Shown: piece by piece, positions 24,476 to 32,644 of the stretch
How the letters are laid out: each line of letters starts with the position of its first letter
Numbering within the stretch: position 1 is the first letter of the stretch
Assembly: GCA_937906385.1 (NCBI GenBank)
Contig: CALCYQ010000004.1
Span: forward strand, 248,001-312,000
Direction of reading: 5' to 3'
Source: an uncultured Candidatus Saccharibacteria bacterium
GTDB taxonomy: Bacteria; Patescibacteriota; Saccharimonadia; Saccharimonadales; Saccharimonadaceae
Length of the DNA stretch: 64,000 nucleotides
Made by a program: the position numbers and the translations under genes
The notes under the pieces: generated by a model
Databases searched by the model: none
What the model was told of the DNA's origin: nothing
What the model saw: the letters and a program-made list of their open reading frames with translations, nothing else

Positions 24476-24477
24476 CC
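24418..24477 (-). pseudogene. remnant of the C-terminus of a CdiA-CT-like nuclease gene
   Basis: On the minus strand this copy reads NIIFTDKRWWIGILASD then TGA, matching the end of the intact gene at 27264 (NIIFIDKHGRINILTSD). The rest of the gene is missing; the Fic gene stop lies just upstream. It shows that a second copy of the nuclease gene once stood here. Confidence 0.7.
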
Positions 24478-24489
24478 TGCGACGACAAC

Positions 24490-25593
24490 TTAGATCTGAA
24501 TTTGTTTACCCATATTGCTATTTGAGCCAAACGCCGGATTGCTCCGCAGGAATTCCATGAGCTTAATGTTTGCAAAGATTAGGTATTTTCCTATCTTAAC
24601 CGACTGCAGAATACCCTTCTCCTCAAGAAGCTTTAAATGACTCGATGCGGTTGGATATGAGCATCTCATTATCTCTTCATATCTTGTTGCAGTCATCAGG
24701 GGCTGACTGAAGATAGCATCAATGAGATCTCGAGAATAAATGTTTGGCAATTGCTCTCTGATATAACGCTTGGTATCTTCATGAAGTTTCCTGATGCCCA
24801 GTAGTACGGTAGTGCTCTTTTGTGCCTGCATAGTAAACGCATCTAGCATGTAGTTAATGAAACCATCAAGTTCTCCGGTATCATCTGCTTTTTTAAATAC
24901 ACTATAGTATTCCGCCTTATTGTTATTGATATATTCGCTTATGAATAAAACTGGCAAGTCGAGCAATTCGTAATTCAGCATGCATAAAACCATTAAGATG
25001 CGCCCGGTACGACCATTCCCATCGCCAAACGGATGAATAGCCTCAAACTGATAGTGGGTAATAATAGTCTTGAGGACGGGATCGAGCCTTTCGTCACTGG
25101 AATTGATAAATTTTTCCAGATCCGAAAGATATTTAGGTAGCGATTCAGCAGATGGCGGCATGTATACCACCTCTCCAGTGACTGCGTTTCGCAGCGCATT
25201 CTGAGTTCGTCTGATATCTGGTTCCGTAGGAATAAGTACGGCATGGACATCTTTAATAGTGTTTTCGCCCAGATAGCTATTTTTCATGCTCTCGATTCCG
25301 GCCTCAAGCGCTTTATTGTAGCGCAGCACTTCTTTGTCCGCTGGAGACTGTTCTTGTTCTGAAAACAATTGGGCCTGCAAGACGTCTTCCAGCGTCGTTA
25401 CGACATTTTCAATTTCGGAGCTCTCCAGAGCTTCGCGCATTATCGTCGGCGAGAGGAGCAACTGAGGGTTCGGCAAACCATAGCAAGCTCCTTTTAGTTC
25501 ACCAATTGCAGCACGTGCGGCTATGAGTTTGTCTGCATAAGAAGCAGCGTCGATTCGTGGTAACTCTGATAATAATTTGAGCTTTTGTCCCAT
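24490..25593 (-). CDS. Fic-domain AMP-transferase with N-terminal inhibitory helix
   Basis: The 367-residue protein has a Fic core with HPFGDGNGRTGR at about 195-206, which in the family transfers AMP from ATP to target proteins. An inhibitory motif SSEIEN near residue 57 precedes the core, so it is a class II (self-inhibited) Fic. An N-terminal Fic_N region and a C-terminal winged-helix segment (YPTASSHLKLLEEKGIL) complete the common SO-type layout. Start 25593 is preferred: AAGG lies upstream and the next in-frame ATG adds no conserved residues. AT-rich repeats in the promoter region suggest own transcription. Confidence 0.88.
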   Translation of the reverse strand: MGQKLKLLSELPRIDAASYADKLIAARAAIGELKGACYGLPNPQLLLSPTIMREALESSEIENVVTTLEDVLQAQLFSEQEQSPADKEVLRYNKALEAGIESMKNSYLGENTIKDVHAVLIPTEPDIRRTQNALRNAVTGEVVYMPPSAESLPKYLSDLEKFINSSDERLDPVLKTIITHYQFEAIHPFGDGNGRTGRILMVLCMLNYELLDLPVLFISEYINNNKAEYYSVFKKADDTGELDGFINYMLDAFTMQAQKSTTVLLGIRKLHEDTKRYIREQLPNIYSRDLIDAIFSQPLMTATRYEEIMRCSYPTASSHLKLLEEKGILQSVKIGKYLIFANIKLMEFLRSNPAFGSNSNMGKQIQI

Positions 25594-25639
25594 ATAAACC
25601 TTTTTATATATGATATATAACATATAAAGAAAATGCAAA

Positions 25640-25846
25640 TTTTTTTATATGTGGCAGAAGACATATAAAACATCTTTCTATATGGAGCTAAAAGCGATCA
25701 CGGCAGGTAAAAACCAGCCGTTTTTTGTGTTTTTCGCAAAAATACAGAGGTGACTCCGCAATAAATATTTGCTCGTCTTTTCCAGTTTTTAGCTGAAGAT
25801 TGCCTCCGTGAGGCATTTTAACCCCCGTCTGCAAAAATCCTCTCTG
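25640..25846. other. intergenic stretch in the island
   Basis: No gene is seen. The upstream part (25594-25680) has short TATAT-rich repeats (ATATGT/ACATATAA) that may form the fic promoter. A hairpin CGGC...GCCGTTTTTT at about 25698-25727 is a plausible plus-strand terminator. The rest holds no recognisable signal and probably includes the left end of the second IS. Confidence 0.4.
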
Positions 25847-27160
25847 TTATTCTTGTTCTCTGAAATCAAACTTCTCCGTGTCTGCATCGCCAATAATGTC
25901 CAAACTCTCTTCTTCAGACAGCTGCTCACGAGCCCACGAAAGCCTGAATGTTGCTCTGTTGTTCTTTGTTTTTCCGGGATAGATATATAAGGTCTCGTTC
26001 GGGAATTTCTCCTCATATTCTATCGGAGAGCAGTAATTGAGATTTCGACGAATCAGAGTATTGTAGTAATCTATGAAGCCGCTGAATTTTCTTGCCAGTT
26101 CTTCTGCCGACTGAAAATACTCTCCGGCATACAGGAATCTGCTCGAGAACAGATTGAAAAATGACTCGATGAAAGGGTTGTCGTCAGGAACGCCCGGACG
26201 CGAAAACGAATGCCGGATTCCATATTCTCTGTAGATCTGCCGCATATTCCGAGCATCATACTCTCCGCCGCCGTCAGTATGAAAAATTTTCGGAGCCGCA
26301 CCCCGGTGCTCAATTGCACTTCGAAGCGTAGCCGCAGCAAGATACTTGCCCTTGTTTTCCCGGATATATGCCGCCAGTGCCCTCCTGGAATACGTATCAA
26401 TAACCATGCAGACATAATACCTGTGCCCATGGTATCCGAACTCCTTAAAATCCGACACCCATAACTGGTTTATACCCGTGATTCTATTCTCCTTCAGCAG
26501 CAGATTGCATTTCTGTTCCGGATAATAAAAAAGCCTCTGCCTGAGACTCTGAGTCATCCTTGTATGGCCAATATTCATTTCGCGCATCAGTGCCCGTACA
26601 TGAGAAACACTGATTCGAACTCCTTCTCGCTCCAGCAATACTTTTATCTGATCCGCCCCAAGCATTCCTTTACTGCTGGCATACAGCCCGTTAATCCGGT
26701 CTTTCAGCATGGATTCTCTGTGCTCTTCTTCCCGGTAGCTGTCTCGTTTCTCCAGATGATGCTTATACGTTATACGGTCTACCATCATCGCCTCACACAG
26801 ACGTCGGATGCCATATTCCGGCGTTTCCGCGCTTCCGCCGTAAATGTAATGGTCATAGAAATCATCCATGAAGGCATACTTATCTTTCAGTGTCATATTC
26901 AGTCCGGCAATGAACTTCTCTCTGATCCTGCTGATCTCTTCAGCCTTTTCCAGGTGCGAAGAAAGATCATTATACTTTTTTGCCGGAACAAACTTATACG
27001 GCGTCTTCCGGTCGGTATATTTGCCTGTCCAGAAGCGTACTGAACTTTCGGCAACTCTGTACCTGGCGCATATCTCCGGAACCGACATGCCATTCCTGTA
27101 TCTCTGAACTATGTCCTTCTGCTTTGCGGCTGTAATCTTATGAACTTTTCCTTTTGGCAT
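25847..27160 (-). CDS. second IS3-like transposase
   Basis: The 437-residue protein has a helix-turn-helix N-terminus (VPEICARYRVAESSVRFW), a linker and an rve core with DDE residues in LWVSDFKEFG, IFHTDGGGEY and NPFIESFFNLFSSRFL. It differs widely from the transposase at 23081, so the two IS arrived separately. ATG 27160 is chosen because GAAGGAGG lies 3-4 nt upstream; the longer frame to 27190 lacks one. The C-terminal 60 residues are unusually charged. Confidence 0.87.
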   Translation of the reverse strand: MPKGKVHKITAAKQKDIVQRYRNGMSVPEICARYRVAESSVRFWTGKYTDRKTPYKFVPAKKYNDLSSHLEKAEEISRIREKFIAGLNMTLKDKYAFMDDFYDHYIYGGSAETPEYGIRRLCEAMMVDRITYKHHLEKRDSYREEEHRESMLKDRINGLYASSKGMLGADQIKVLLEREGVRISVSHVRALMREMNIGHTRMTQSLRQRLFYYPEQKCNLLLKENRITGINQLWVSDFKEFGYHGHRYYVCMVIDTYSRRALAAYIRENKGKYLAAATLRSAIEHRGAAPKIFHTDGGGEYDARNMRQIYREYGIRHSFSRPGVPDDNPFIESFFNLFSSRFLYAGEYFQSAEELARKFSGFIDYYNTLIRRNLNYCSPIEYEEKFPNETLYIYPGKTKNNRATFRLSWAREQLSEEESLDIIGDADTEKFDFREQE

Positions 27161-27186
27161 ATTCCTCCTTCGTTTCACATTTTCAG

Positions 27187-27316
27187 GCATAAAAAATGAA
27201 GCCCCCGCGGTAGGAACATCCTGCTCCGTGCGAGTGCTTCTATATCTTTAGCTTAGCAAGTTTCTAGTCTGATGTCAAGATATTAATCCGCCCATGCTTA
27301 TCTATGAAGATAATGT
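27187..27316. repeat. 131-bp repeat, copy B
   Basis: It contains the terminator of the intact nuclease gene (GAAGCACTCGC...GCGGGGGCTTC, then ATTTTTT on the minus strand, 27193-27240) and that gene's last codons. Counterpart of 24345-24475. Confidence 0.75.
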
Positions 27317-27671
27317 TGTCTATCAGCTTTTGATGCTTAGCCTGAAAGATAAGATTACCGCGAATCTTATCGTCGCGAAGATTCTTCATTCTGGAACTGT
27401 CAAACACAATATTGCGGGATTGCTTCGTAGCGCGCTTCAGGTTGCGCTCCACGGCGTCAATCTTGCTGCTCTTTGGGGACTTTAGCTCATATGGCACGCC
27501 GTTGAGCAAGAAGTCTGCAGTTTTAGCGGAATTATACTCATGGATAAATTCTACTCTATACCCCGCATTAGATAGAATAACAGCAATGCGCAGTTCATGC
27601 GGCCACGGAGATGTGCCTGAAGGAATAACAATCTGACCGGCTTTTTGGCGGAATTTGTTGGATTTTTGCAT
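27264..27671 (-). CDS. orphan CdiA-CT-like nuclease (PD-(D/E)XK type)
   Basis: The 135-residue protein resembles the C-terminal tRNase domain of contact-dependent inhibition toxins: PWPHELRIAVILSNAGYRV, then TADFLLNGVPYELKSP (Asp...Glu-x-Lys catalytic triad), then NLKRATKQSRNIVFDSS. It has no delivery domains, no signal peptide and no obvious immunity gene next door. TATAAT ends six bases before the ATG at 27671, so it looks transcribed as a leaderless mRNA like native genes. Orphan forms of this domain are common in mobile elements; here the role is unknown. Confidence 0.7.
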   Translation of the reverse strand: MQKSNKFRQKAGQIVIPSGTSPWPHELRIAVILSNAGYRVEFIHEYNSAKTADFLLNGVPYELKSPKSSKIDAVERNLKRATKQSRNIVFDSSRMKNLRDDKIRGNLIFQAKHQKLIDNIIFIDKHGRINILTSD

Positions 27672-27685
27672 GAGATAATTATACT

Positions 27686-28192
27686 TTATTCTCTCGGATA
27701 ATCCCACCGCGAGCGCATCTTCACGCCCTGCTTTTTCAGGCAATCCCGTATCGTCTGTTCGCTCACGCCGAACCGTTTGCCGATCTCCTTGGACTTCATC
27801 CCATCTTTGTAGAGCGCCGCAGCCTCCGCCGGATCGAACACTTTCTCGGATTTCACCAGCGTTACTGCAACGCCATTACGTTTCAATACTGCACTGACAG
27901 TCGATCGGTGACATCCGAATGCGGCGGCTAATTCGTATACCGTTTCGCCACTCTTGTATCTGCGAATCATTTCGGCCACTTCTTTTTCCGAGAAATCATG
28001 TTTCTGTTTCTGCTTATAACGCACTACCTCTGTATCACCATATTTGCCAATTCTGCGAAAGTGTGCTATACTGTCTTCGTCAGAGGAAGTTGAATTATTC
28101 CCTCTGACCTCTGTTAAAGACCTAACTGAGAGAGATTTCTTAAAATCCAATATCTTTTTGATTTGGTTTGAATAAAGTCCCGTTAGGCCCAC
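27686..28192 (-). CDS. helix-turn-helix protein, possibly truncated at the 5' end
   Basis: Two helix-turn-helix units are visible: KSGETVYELAAAFGCHRSTV (about residues 86-105) and YKDGMKSKEIGKRFGVSEQT (about 135-154), as in the C-terminal parts of resolvases and related DNA-binding proteins. Residues 1-65 show no domain, and the only long start is GTG at 28192 inside a tRNA-end-like repeat, so the true start may be internal or the gene cut. It is close to the island's right end and could be a remnant of its recombination module. Confidence 0.6.
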   Translation of the reverse strand: MGLTGLYSNQIKKILDFKKSLSVRSLTEVRGNNSTSSDEDSIAHFRRIGKYGDTEVVRYKQKQKHDFSEKEVAEMIRRYKSGETVYELAAAFGCHRSTVSAVLKRNGVAVTLVKSEKVFDPAEAAALYKDGMKSKEIGKRFGVSEQTIRDCLKKQGVKMRSRWDYPRE

Positions 28193-28225
28193 CAGTTTTA
28201 AGAACGCCCATCGGGCATTTTTTTG
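28177..28225 (+). repeat. third tRNA-3'-end-like copy with terminator
   Basis: GTCCCGTTAGGCCCACCAG followed by an AACGCCCATCGGGCATTTTTTT hairpin parallels the right attachment repeat and its terminator at 28350-28400 (GTCCCTCGCGACCCACCAG...). The acceptor part differs, so it looks like the end of another tRNA or a diverged att site. Confidence 0.5.
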
Positions 28226-28351
28226 TTGTATAAACGAGCGGGCGAGAACCCGTAGGGTTCGTGCGAGCCAGGAGCCGAATCAAATAAAAATGCTTGCATT
28301 TTTATTTGCGAGGCAACGCCAGCGAACCAAGGCTCCTTCAGGAGCCGCTGT
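28226..28351. other. palindrome-rich segment between the two tRNA-end repeats
   Basis: GAACCC/GGGTTC, a 13-bp perfect palindrome pair CAAATAAAAATGC/GCATTTTTATTTG with 2-bp centre, and GGAGCC/GGCTCC repeats are packed here. It codes for nothing evident and may be a folded single-strand or RNA element at the island end. Confidence 0.45.
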
Positions 28352-28367
28352 CCCTCGCGACCCACCA
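28352..28367 (+). repeat. right attachment repeat
   Basis: Exact copy of the last 16 bases of tRNA-Val. The following GTTTTTTAAAAAAACGCCC... terminator is probably the original tRNA-Val terminator displaced by the island. Confidence 0.8.
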
Positions 28368-28418
28368 GTTTTTTAAAAAAACGCCCATTGGGTGTTTTTC
28401 GTTATATAATGAAACTAA

Positions 28419-29018
28419 ATGAACCATAAGCAAAATAGACCTGGCTTTACTCTAATCGAAGTTGTCCTCGTTCTTGCGATCGCCGGCCTAATCTTCCTCA
28501 TGGTCTTCATTGCTCTGCCTGCGCTTAACCAAGGCCAGCGCAACACTCAGCGCAAGCGCGACGCCGCCGCTATCGTGACGGCCATGAATCAATGGTATAC
28601 TCACAACTCCTCCAGTGTTTCCGATAATTATTCCAATCGCTACAATAAACAAAAGGGATTTTGTACCTTCTATAAACGATATGTTGGCGACGAAATGGTA
28701 GATCCATCTACCGGCAAACCATACAAAGTTGCGCTCTGGGGTTCAACCATGGTCATCGATTGTATTAACGGTGATACCGAAAATCGCGGTGCCTACGACA
28801 CTGAAGTGCACGGTTCTGGCGGTCTCGGCGACAGCGACAACTGGGCAGCTATGGAAGTTGGCGACATTCAATATGATGATGGCGCCTACTGTGAAGACGA
28901 AGGCTTCAATGACGACATTGGCGGCGGACGTTATTCCGGCTCAAAAATTTTCGCCATCCGTATCAGACTCGAAGGTGGCGCTACGCTGTGTTTAGATAAT
29001 GGATATTCATTTGACTAA
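28419..29018 (+). CDS. type IV pilin-like protein
   Basis: The 199-residue protein has a short basic leader, the prepilin peptidase site RPGFTLIEVV with Glu5, and the hydrophobic helix VVLVLAIAGLIFLMVFIALP, nearly identical over the helix to the pilin at 56900. The outer domain has four cysteines and is acidic. It is likely a minor or alternative pilin cut by PilD (56054). TATAAT (28405-28410) ends eight bases before the ATG with no Shine-Dalgarno site. It stands apart from the main pilus cluster. Confidence 0.88.
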   Translation: MNHKQNRPGFTLIEVVLVLAIAGLIFLMVFIALPALNQGQRNTQRKRDAAAIVTAMNQWYTHNSSSVSDNYSNRYNKQKGFCTFYKRYVGDEMVDPSTGKPYKVALWGSTMVIDCINGDTENRGAYDTEVHGSGGLGDSDNWAAMEVGDIQYDDGAYCEDEGFNDDIGGGRYSGSKIFAIRIRLEGGATLCLDNGYSFD

Positions 29019-29066
29019 AACTCAGCGTCGCCTTTTTCCCTAAAACGTAGTAAAATCAATACAGAC

Positions 29067-29246
29067 ATGAGTACAAACAAACACGCAAACACCAAAAAGC
29101 ACGAATCTAGCACATGGATTATTCCTATGGTAATTGTCGTCGTGGCCGTCGTCGCTTCTGTCATTGTCGCCATTTGGCTCCAGCATCGCGACCTATCCGG
29201 CGCTTCTCTAGAACCTACCGCCGTAGAATATCGCGTCCACCGTTAG
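29067..29246 (+). CDS. small single-pass membrane protein, 59 residues
   Basis: The frame ATG 29067 to TAG 29246 encodes MSTNKHANTKKHESSTW, then one strong membrane helix (IIPMVIVVVAVVASVIVAIWL) and a 21-residue outer tail. A TAGTAAAAT box ends ten bases before the ATG. Its stop overlaps the stop of the convergent phosphatase-kinase gene. Function unknown; positive charges place the N-terminus inside the cell. Confidence 0.6.
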   Translation: MSTNKHANTKKHESSTWIIPMVIVVVAVVASVIVAIWLQHRDLSGASLEPTAVEYRVHR

Positions 29247-30583
29247 ATTCTTGCGTACAAATCTTTATACTTTTGTAGGTTCTCGGCGTCATATTTCGCC
29301 GCCCTACTCATTCGTACATACAAAGCTACAATTAGTAGCGCTTTTTTGTATTCCATATCGCGTTCAAAATAATTCAGCACCGCCTCTTCGCTTAAATGCA
29401 TAAAAATATCCACGTCCGATAGTAAAGCAAAATAAAAATCGTATAGATAATCCGCCACCGCCGGCATTGGATCAATCACGTGAATTTTCCCATGCTCCAC
29501 TAAAAAATTATGCGTACCGAAATCGCCGTGCGTTAAATATTGCTGTGGCTCTTCCCGCCCAGCTACCTCTAGCGCCGCCATTACTTTATCTTTCGACACT
29601 TCTGGAATGCGTTGCTCGGCATACTCTATCTCGTCTAATAAGAAATCGTACCACGTATCTTTTTCGTCACCCAAAAAGCCATATCCTTTGTGCGTATATT
29701 CACCATAGCCGCAAACTATCTCGCAGATTTGCTCCATTGCATCATTTGCATCAATCTGTGCATCGCTATATTTCTCGCCCTTAATAAATTCAAAGCAAAC
29801 ATAGCTCAATTCTTCGTTGAAGCACAACACTTTCTGAAAACAGCTATCAGGATACATACGCAAAAACTCCATCTGTTCACGCATTGTATCGAAATTTTCA
29901 ATCTTTACGAGATATTCATCATTCACATTAATCACCGTCGACGCCGTCGCGCCATCGCGATAAAAATGCAAATCTGCGCCACTTAAATCTACATAGAGTT
30001 GCTTTTCTATGTCGCTTAAAACCCGCTCCACGCGCCCCTCAGCTAACTCATAGTCGCATATTTCCGTATTATCTAGATGCCAAGACCAAAAATCCGTATC
30101 CTCGTCCCAACCCACGATCGCAAAGTGAATTGCCTTTAGCATCGAGCCATGCCCGACTACCAAAATTTTATCCATCCCAGCACATTCGCGCTTAATTTTC
30201 GCTAAAAATGCCTCTGCGCGCGCTAACAAATCTTTAATCGGCTCTATTCCGCCATAATTTGTATTAATCTTGAAATCGCCAATGTTTGGCGCTTTTTCAC
30301 GCATTTCTGCGCCTGGTCGCCCTTCAAATTCACCAAACCCACGCTCTTTTAGCAAATCATCATAGCGTATCTCGCAACGATGACCGGCAATAATTGTCGC
30401 CGTCTCGGCCGCCCGCTTTAGCGGTGAAGCATAGCAAACATCAAAATCTATCTCTCGCACTTTGTCACGCAAAGCTTGCGCCTGCGCAATGCCAGTCTCA
30501 TTCAGTGGAATATCCGTTTGTCCTTGCGCGATTCCACGCAAGTTCCAATCTGTTTGCCCGTGTCTAACCAGATAGACTTTCAT
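29243..30583 (-). CDS. fusion of a histidine phosphatase and an APH-type kinase
   Basis: Residues 1-195 form a phosphoglycerate-mutase-like histidine phosphatase, with VRHGQTDWN at the start, ASPLKRAAETA and VVGHGSMLKA carrying the second catalytic His. Residues 200-446 form an aminoglycoside/choline-kinase-like fold with the catalytic loop THGDFGTHNFLV and metal motif IDPMPAVAD (Pro in place of the usual Trp). A kinase and a phosphatase in one chain may act on the same small molecule. TATACT ends six bases before the ATG (leaderless). Confidence 0.85.
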   Translation of the reverse strand: MKVYLVRHGQTDWNLRGIAQGQTDIPLNETGIAQAQALRDKVREIDFDVCYASPLKRAAETATIIAGHRCEIRYDDLLKERGFGEFEGRPGAEMREKAPNIGDFKINTNYGGIEPIKDLLARAEAFLAKIKRECAGMDKILVVGHGSMLKAIHFAIVGWDEDTDFWSWHLDNTEICDYELAEGRVERVLSDIEKQLYVDLSGADLHFYRDGATASTVINVNDEYLVKIENFDTMREQMEFLRMYPDSCFQKVLCFNEELSYVCFEFIKGEKYSDAQIDANDAMEQICEIVCGYGEYTHKGYGFLGDEKDTWYDFLLDEIEYAEQRIPEVSKDKVMAALEVAGREEPQQYLTHGDFGTHNFLVEHGKIHVIDPMPAVADYLYDFYFALLSDVDIFMHLSEEAVLNYFERDMEYKKALLIVALYVRMSRAAKYDAENLQKYKDLYARI

Positions 30584-30595
30584 CTATCTAGTATA

Positions 30596-32545
30596 CTACG
30601 CTTCCGCGCTCTCTTCGCCGTCAAGATCAGCTTCATCTTCCGCATCGTCATCAATCACAACGTCCGGCGTCTCATCCATCCCCTCTCCAGCAATCTGATC
30701 ATAACTCAAATTCTTGTATTCCAAATCCGGGTGAAGCATGAAGTTTGGATGCGCCTCTTGATAATCATCGATGCGTTTTTGGATTGCATCAATTTCTGCT
30801 TGAGTCTTACGAATAAACGCCTCACGCTTCTCGTTGCTTGGCGAATTCTGGCCGCTCTGACCTTTTTCCATTGCTACTCGTTGATCCTTAATCCAGCCTT
30901 TGCGCATTCCGATTGCACCCAATTCTGCCCGAATATGCAAATCGGCATTCACGCGATCCATACGCGCATCCATCATCGAGAAATTATCGACATAATTCTG
31001 TTCTTCATCGGTTAATGACTCTGGCAATCCCGACTCAAGCGCACTAAACCTATCTCTCGTTATCGCTAATGACGCTTCTGCAGATTTAATAATAGATTTT
31101 AAATTGTCCTTACGAGTTCGTGCTTCGCTCCACGGCAATGTAAACAGCGGCATCCTACGAAGTTCTTCGCGATGTTGTCTAAGCATCGCCTCGTCACGTT
31201 CTAGCCCACGTTTAGCGCGCGCAAATTCCACGCTCTTTTTCACGCCTTCGCTACAATCTGCCAAAAGTTTGCTCATATGTTCCCAGACTGACGATTGTAC
31301 GCGGTATTCGCGAATCGTATCAATCTCGGTATTTATTTTTTCAATTCGCTCAGATAACGTCTTTGTCTCTGCCGTTTCTGCAGTTTTCTCATGCGTATTA
31401 ACCTCGCCTTCAGTACTCGCCGCTTCCTCAGTCGCCTCGGCTGCTTGCGTTTGTCCAACTACGGCTTCCGGAGCTGGCTGAGCTGGAGCAGCCTCCATAG
31501 CGGCACCTAACATCGACGCATCGCCCTCTTCGCTAGACTCCGGTATATCTTCGCCAACATTTAGACCATCATATTCGTCAACTAGTTGCTGCAACCCTTC
31601 GGCATCCATATTATCCAAGTCGCCACGCGTCAGTTTCTTATCCGACTCCACCCAGGATGCTATTTTGCCACCGCCTAGCTGGATTAATAATTCTTTTTTG
31701 CGTTTCTCGGCATCTTCTTGCCCTTGTTCGGCTTCTGGCGATGTCGGCTCTTCTGCTTCGACCTCCTCACTCTCGTTTTCAGCTGGAGATTCAGCTTCGT
31801 CCAAACTCTCTTCTGCGGCCGTCTCGCTCGTTGGGGTCCCCTCAGCTTGTTCTGGAGCTGGAATCGGCGCATTTTCCGCTTGTTCCGTGTCGGATTGCTC
31901 TGCGGTTTCTTCTTTCGGCGCTGGCTTTTCTGCATTTTCAGCACTTTCGGTAGCTTCACTTGTCTTTTCATTCTTCGTCTCTAGTCCAAAAATCCGTACC
32001 CCTTCGGCCGCTTCAATACGCTTACCCCACTCATTCGTCTTCTCGCCCTCTAGGCGTGGATATTTGTGTAGCAAGTTATACTTATCATCTTCAGACATCT
32101 GGCTCCAACGCGACTTCGTCGGATCAAGCTCTGCGCCGTCATCTTCCTCTTCGGCGATTGCAGTAGACTCTTGCTCTGCCGCCGCAGCAGGCTCGCCCTC
32201 GGTCTTTGACGCTTCATAGGCGCGATTTGGATTCCCATCACGATCCGTCTCAAATGCAGGATTAGCATTAGATTTTAGCCATGCTTCATAAGAGAGATCA
32301 TCCTGCGTTGGATTTTCAATATCCTTAGTATCAAACGGCTTTTCCGGCGTTACCGCACCTGTTGGATTTCCATCGGCATCCAATTGGTCTGGATTCGCAT
32401 TCGAACGCAACCAGGCTTCATAGGATAAATCATCCTGCGTTGGATTTTCAACTTTTCGCGCATCGAATGGTTCAGCTAAAGAATCCCATTCATTCTGTTC
32501 TTGTTCTTGTTTATTTTGGCCAGTATCTTGTTCTGCATTCGACAT
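30596..32545 (-). CDS. large acidic protein with tandem repeats and coiled coil
   Basis: The 649-residue protein opens with two near-identical repeats (ENPTQDDLSYEAWL+SNANP, about residues 34-53 and 75-94), continues with a long Glu/Ala/Pro-rich stretch of low complexity, and then has a charged helical region (about 400-600) likely to form a coiled coil. No signal peptide or membrane helix. The composition suggests a disordered scaffold. A TATAAT lies 29 nt upstream of the ATG, so unlike its neighbours it has a real 5' leader. Function unknown. Confidence 0.65.
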   Translation of the reverse strand: MSNAEQDTGQNKQEQEQNEWDSLAEPFDARKVENPTQDDLSYEAWLRSNANPDQLDADGNPTGAVTPEKPFDTKDIENPTQDDLSYEAWLKSNANPAFETDRDGNPNRAYEASKTEGEPAAAAEQESTAIAEEEDDGAELDPTKSRWSQMSEDDKYNLLHKYPRLEGEKTNEWGKRIEAAEGVRIFGLETKNEKTSEATESAENAEKPAPKEETAEQSDTEQAENAPIPAPEQAEGTPTSETAAEESLDEAESPAENESEEVEAEEPTSPEAEQGQEDAEKRKKELLIQLGGGKIASWVESDKKLTRGDLDNMDAEGLQQLVDEYDGLNVGEDIPESSEEGDASMLGAAMEAAPAQPAPEAVVGQTQAAEATEEAASTEGEVNTHEKTAETAETKTLSERIEKINTEIDTIREYRVQSSVWEHMSKLLADCSEGVKKSVEFARAKRGLERDEAMLRQHREELRRMPLFTLPWSEARTRKDNLKSIIKSAEASLAITRDRFSALESGLPESLTDEEQNYVDNFSMMDARMDRVNADLHIRAELGAIGMRKGWIKDQRVAMEKGQSGQNSPSNEKREAFIRKTQAEIDAIQKRIDDYQEAHPNFMLHPDLEYKNLSYDQIAGEGMDETPDVVIDDDAEDEADLDGEESAEA

Positions 32546-32595
32546 TTTATTAATCTCTCTTATGTTTATCTTGATTATAACATTTACGCCTAAAA

Positions 32596-32627
32596 TTAAA
32601 AAACCTCGGATGCTTATCCGAGGTTTC
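32596..32627 (-). terminator. terminator of the gene at 32645-33109
   Basis: AAACCTCGGAT/ATCCGAGGTTT stem with a 4-nt loop, followed by Ts on the minus strand. Confidence 0.88.
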
Positions 32628-32644
32628 CGTGGGTTTAGTAGAAA

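Larger units (their letters stand above)
22834..28367. mobile_element. 5.5-kb genomic island in tRNA-Val
   Basis: The segment between two 16-bp direct repeats of the tRNA 3' end is 5534 bp including one repeat. The terminator expected just after the tRNA is found instead after the right repeat (AACGCCCATTGGGTGTTTTT at about 28380-28400). Content: two IS3-like transposase genes, Fic, a nuclease-toxin domain with a duplicated remnant, and an HTH protein. No tyrosine recombinase or relaxase is inside, so the island is probably a remnant or moved in trans. Confidence 0.75.

Noticed and set aside
23081..27160. Composite transposon formed by the two IS3-like elements
   Set aside because: The two transposases are too different to work as one pair of ends, and no matching outer repeats were seen.
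31665..32219. 184-residue Ser-rich frame opposite the acidic repeat protein
   Set aside because: It is a shadow of the Glu-rich codons on the other strand, with no start signal.
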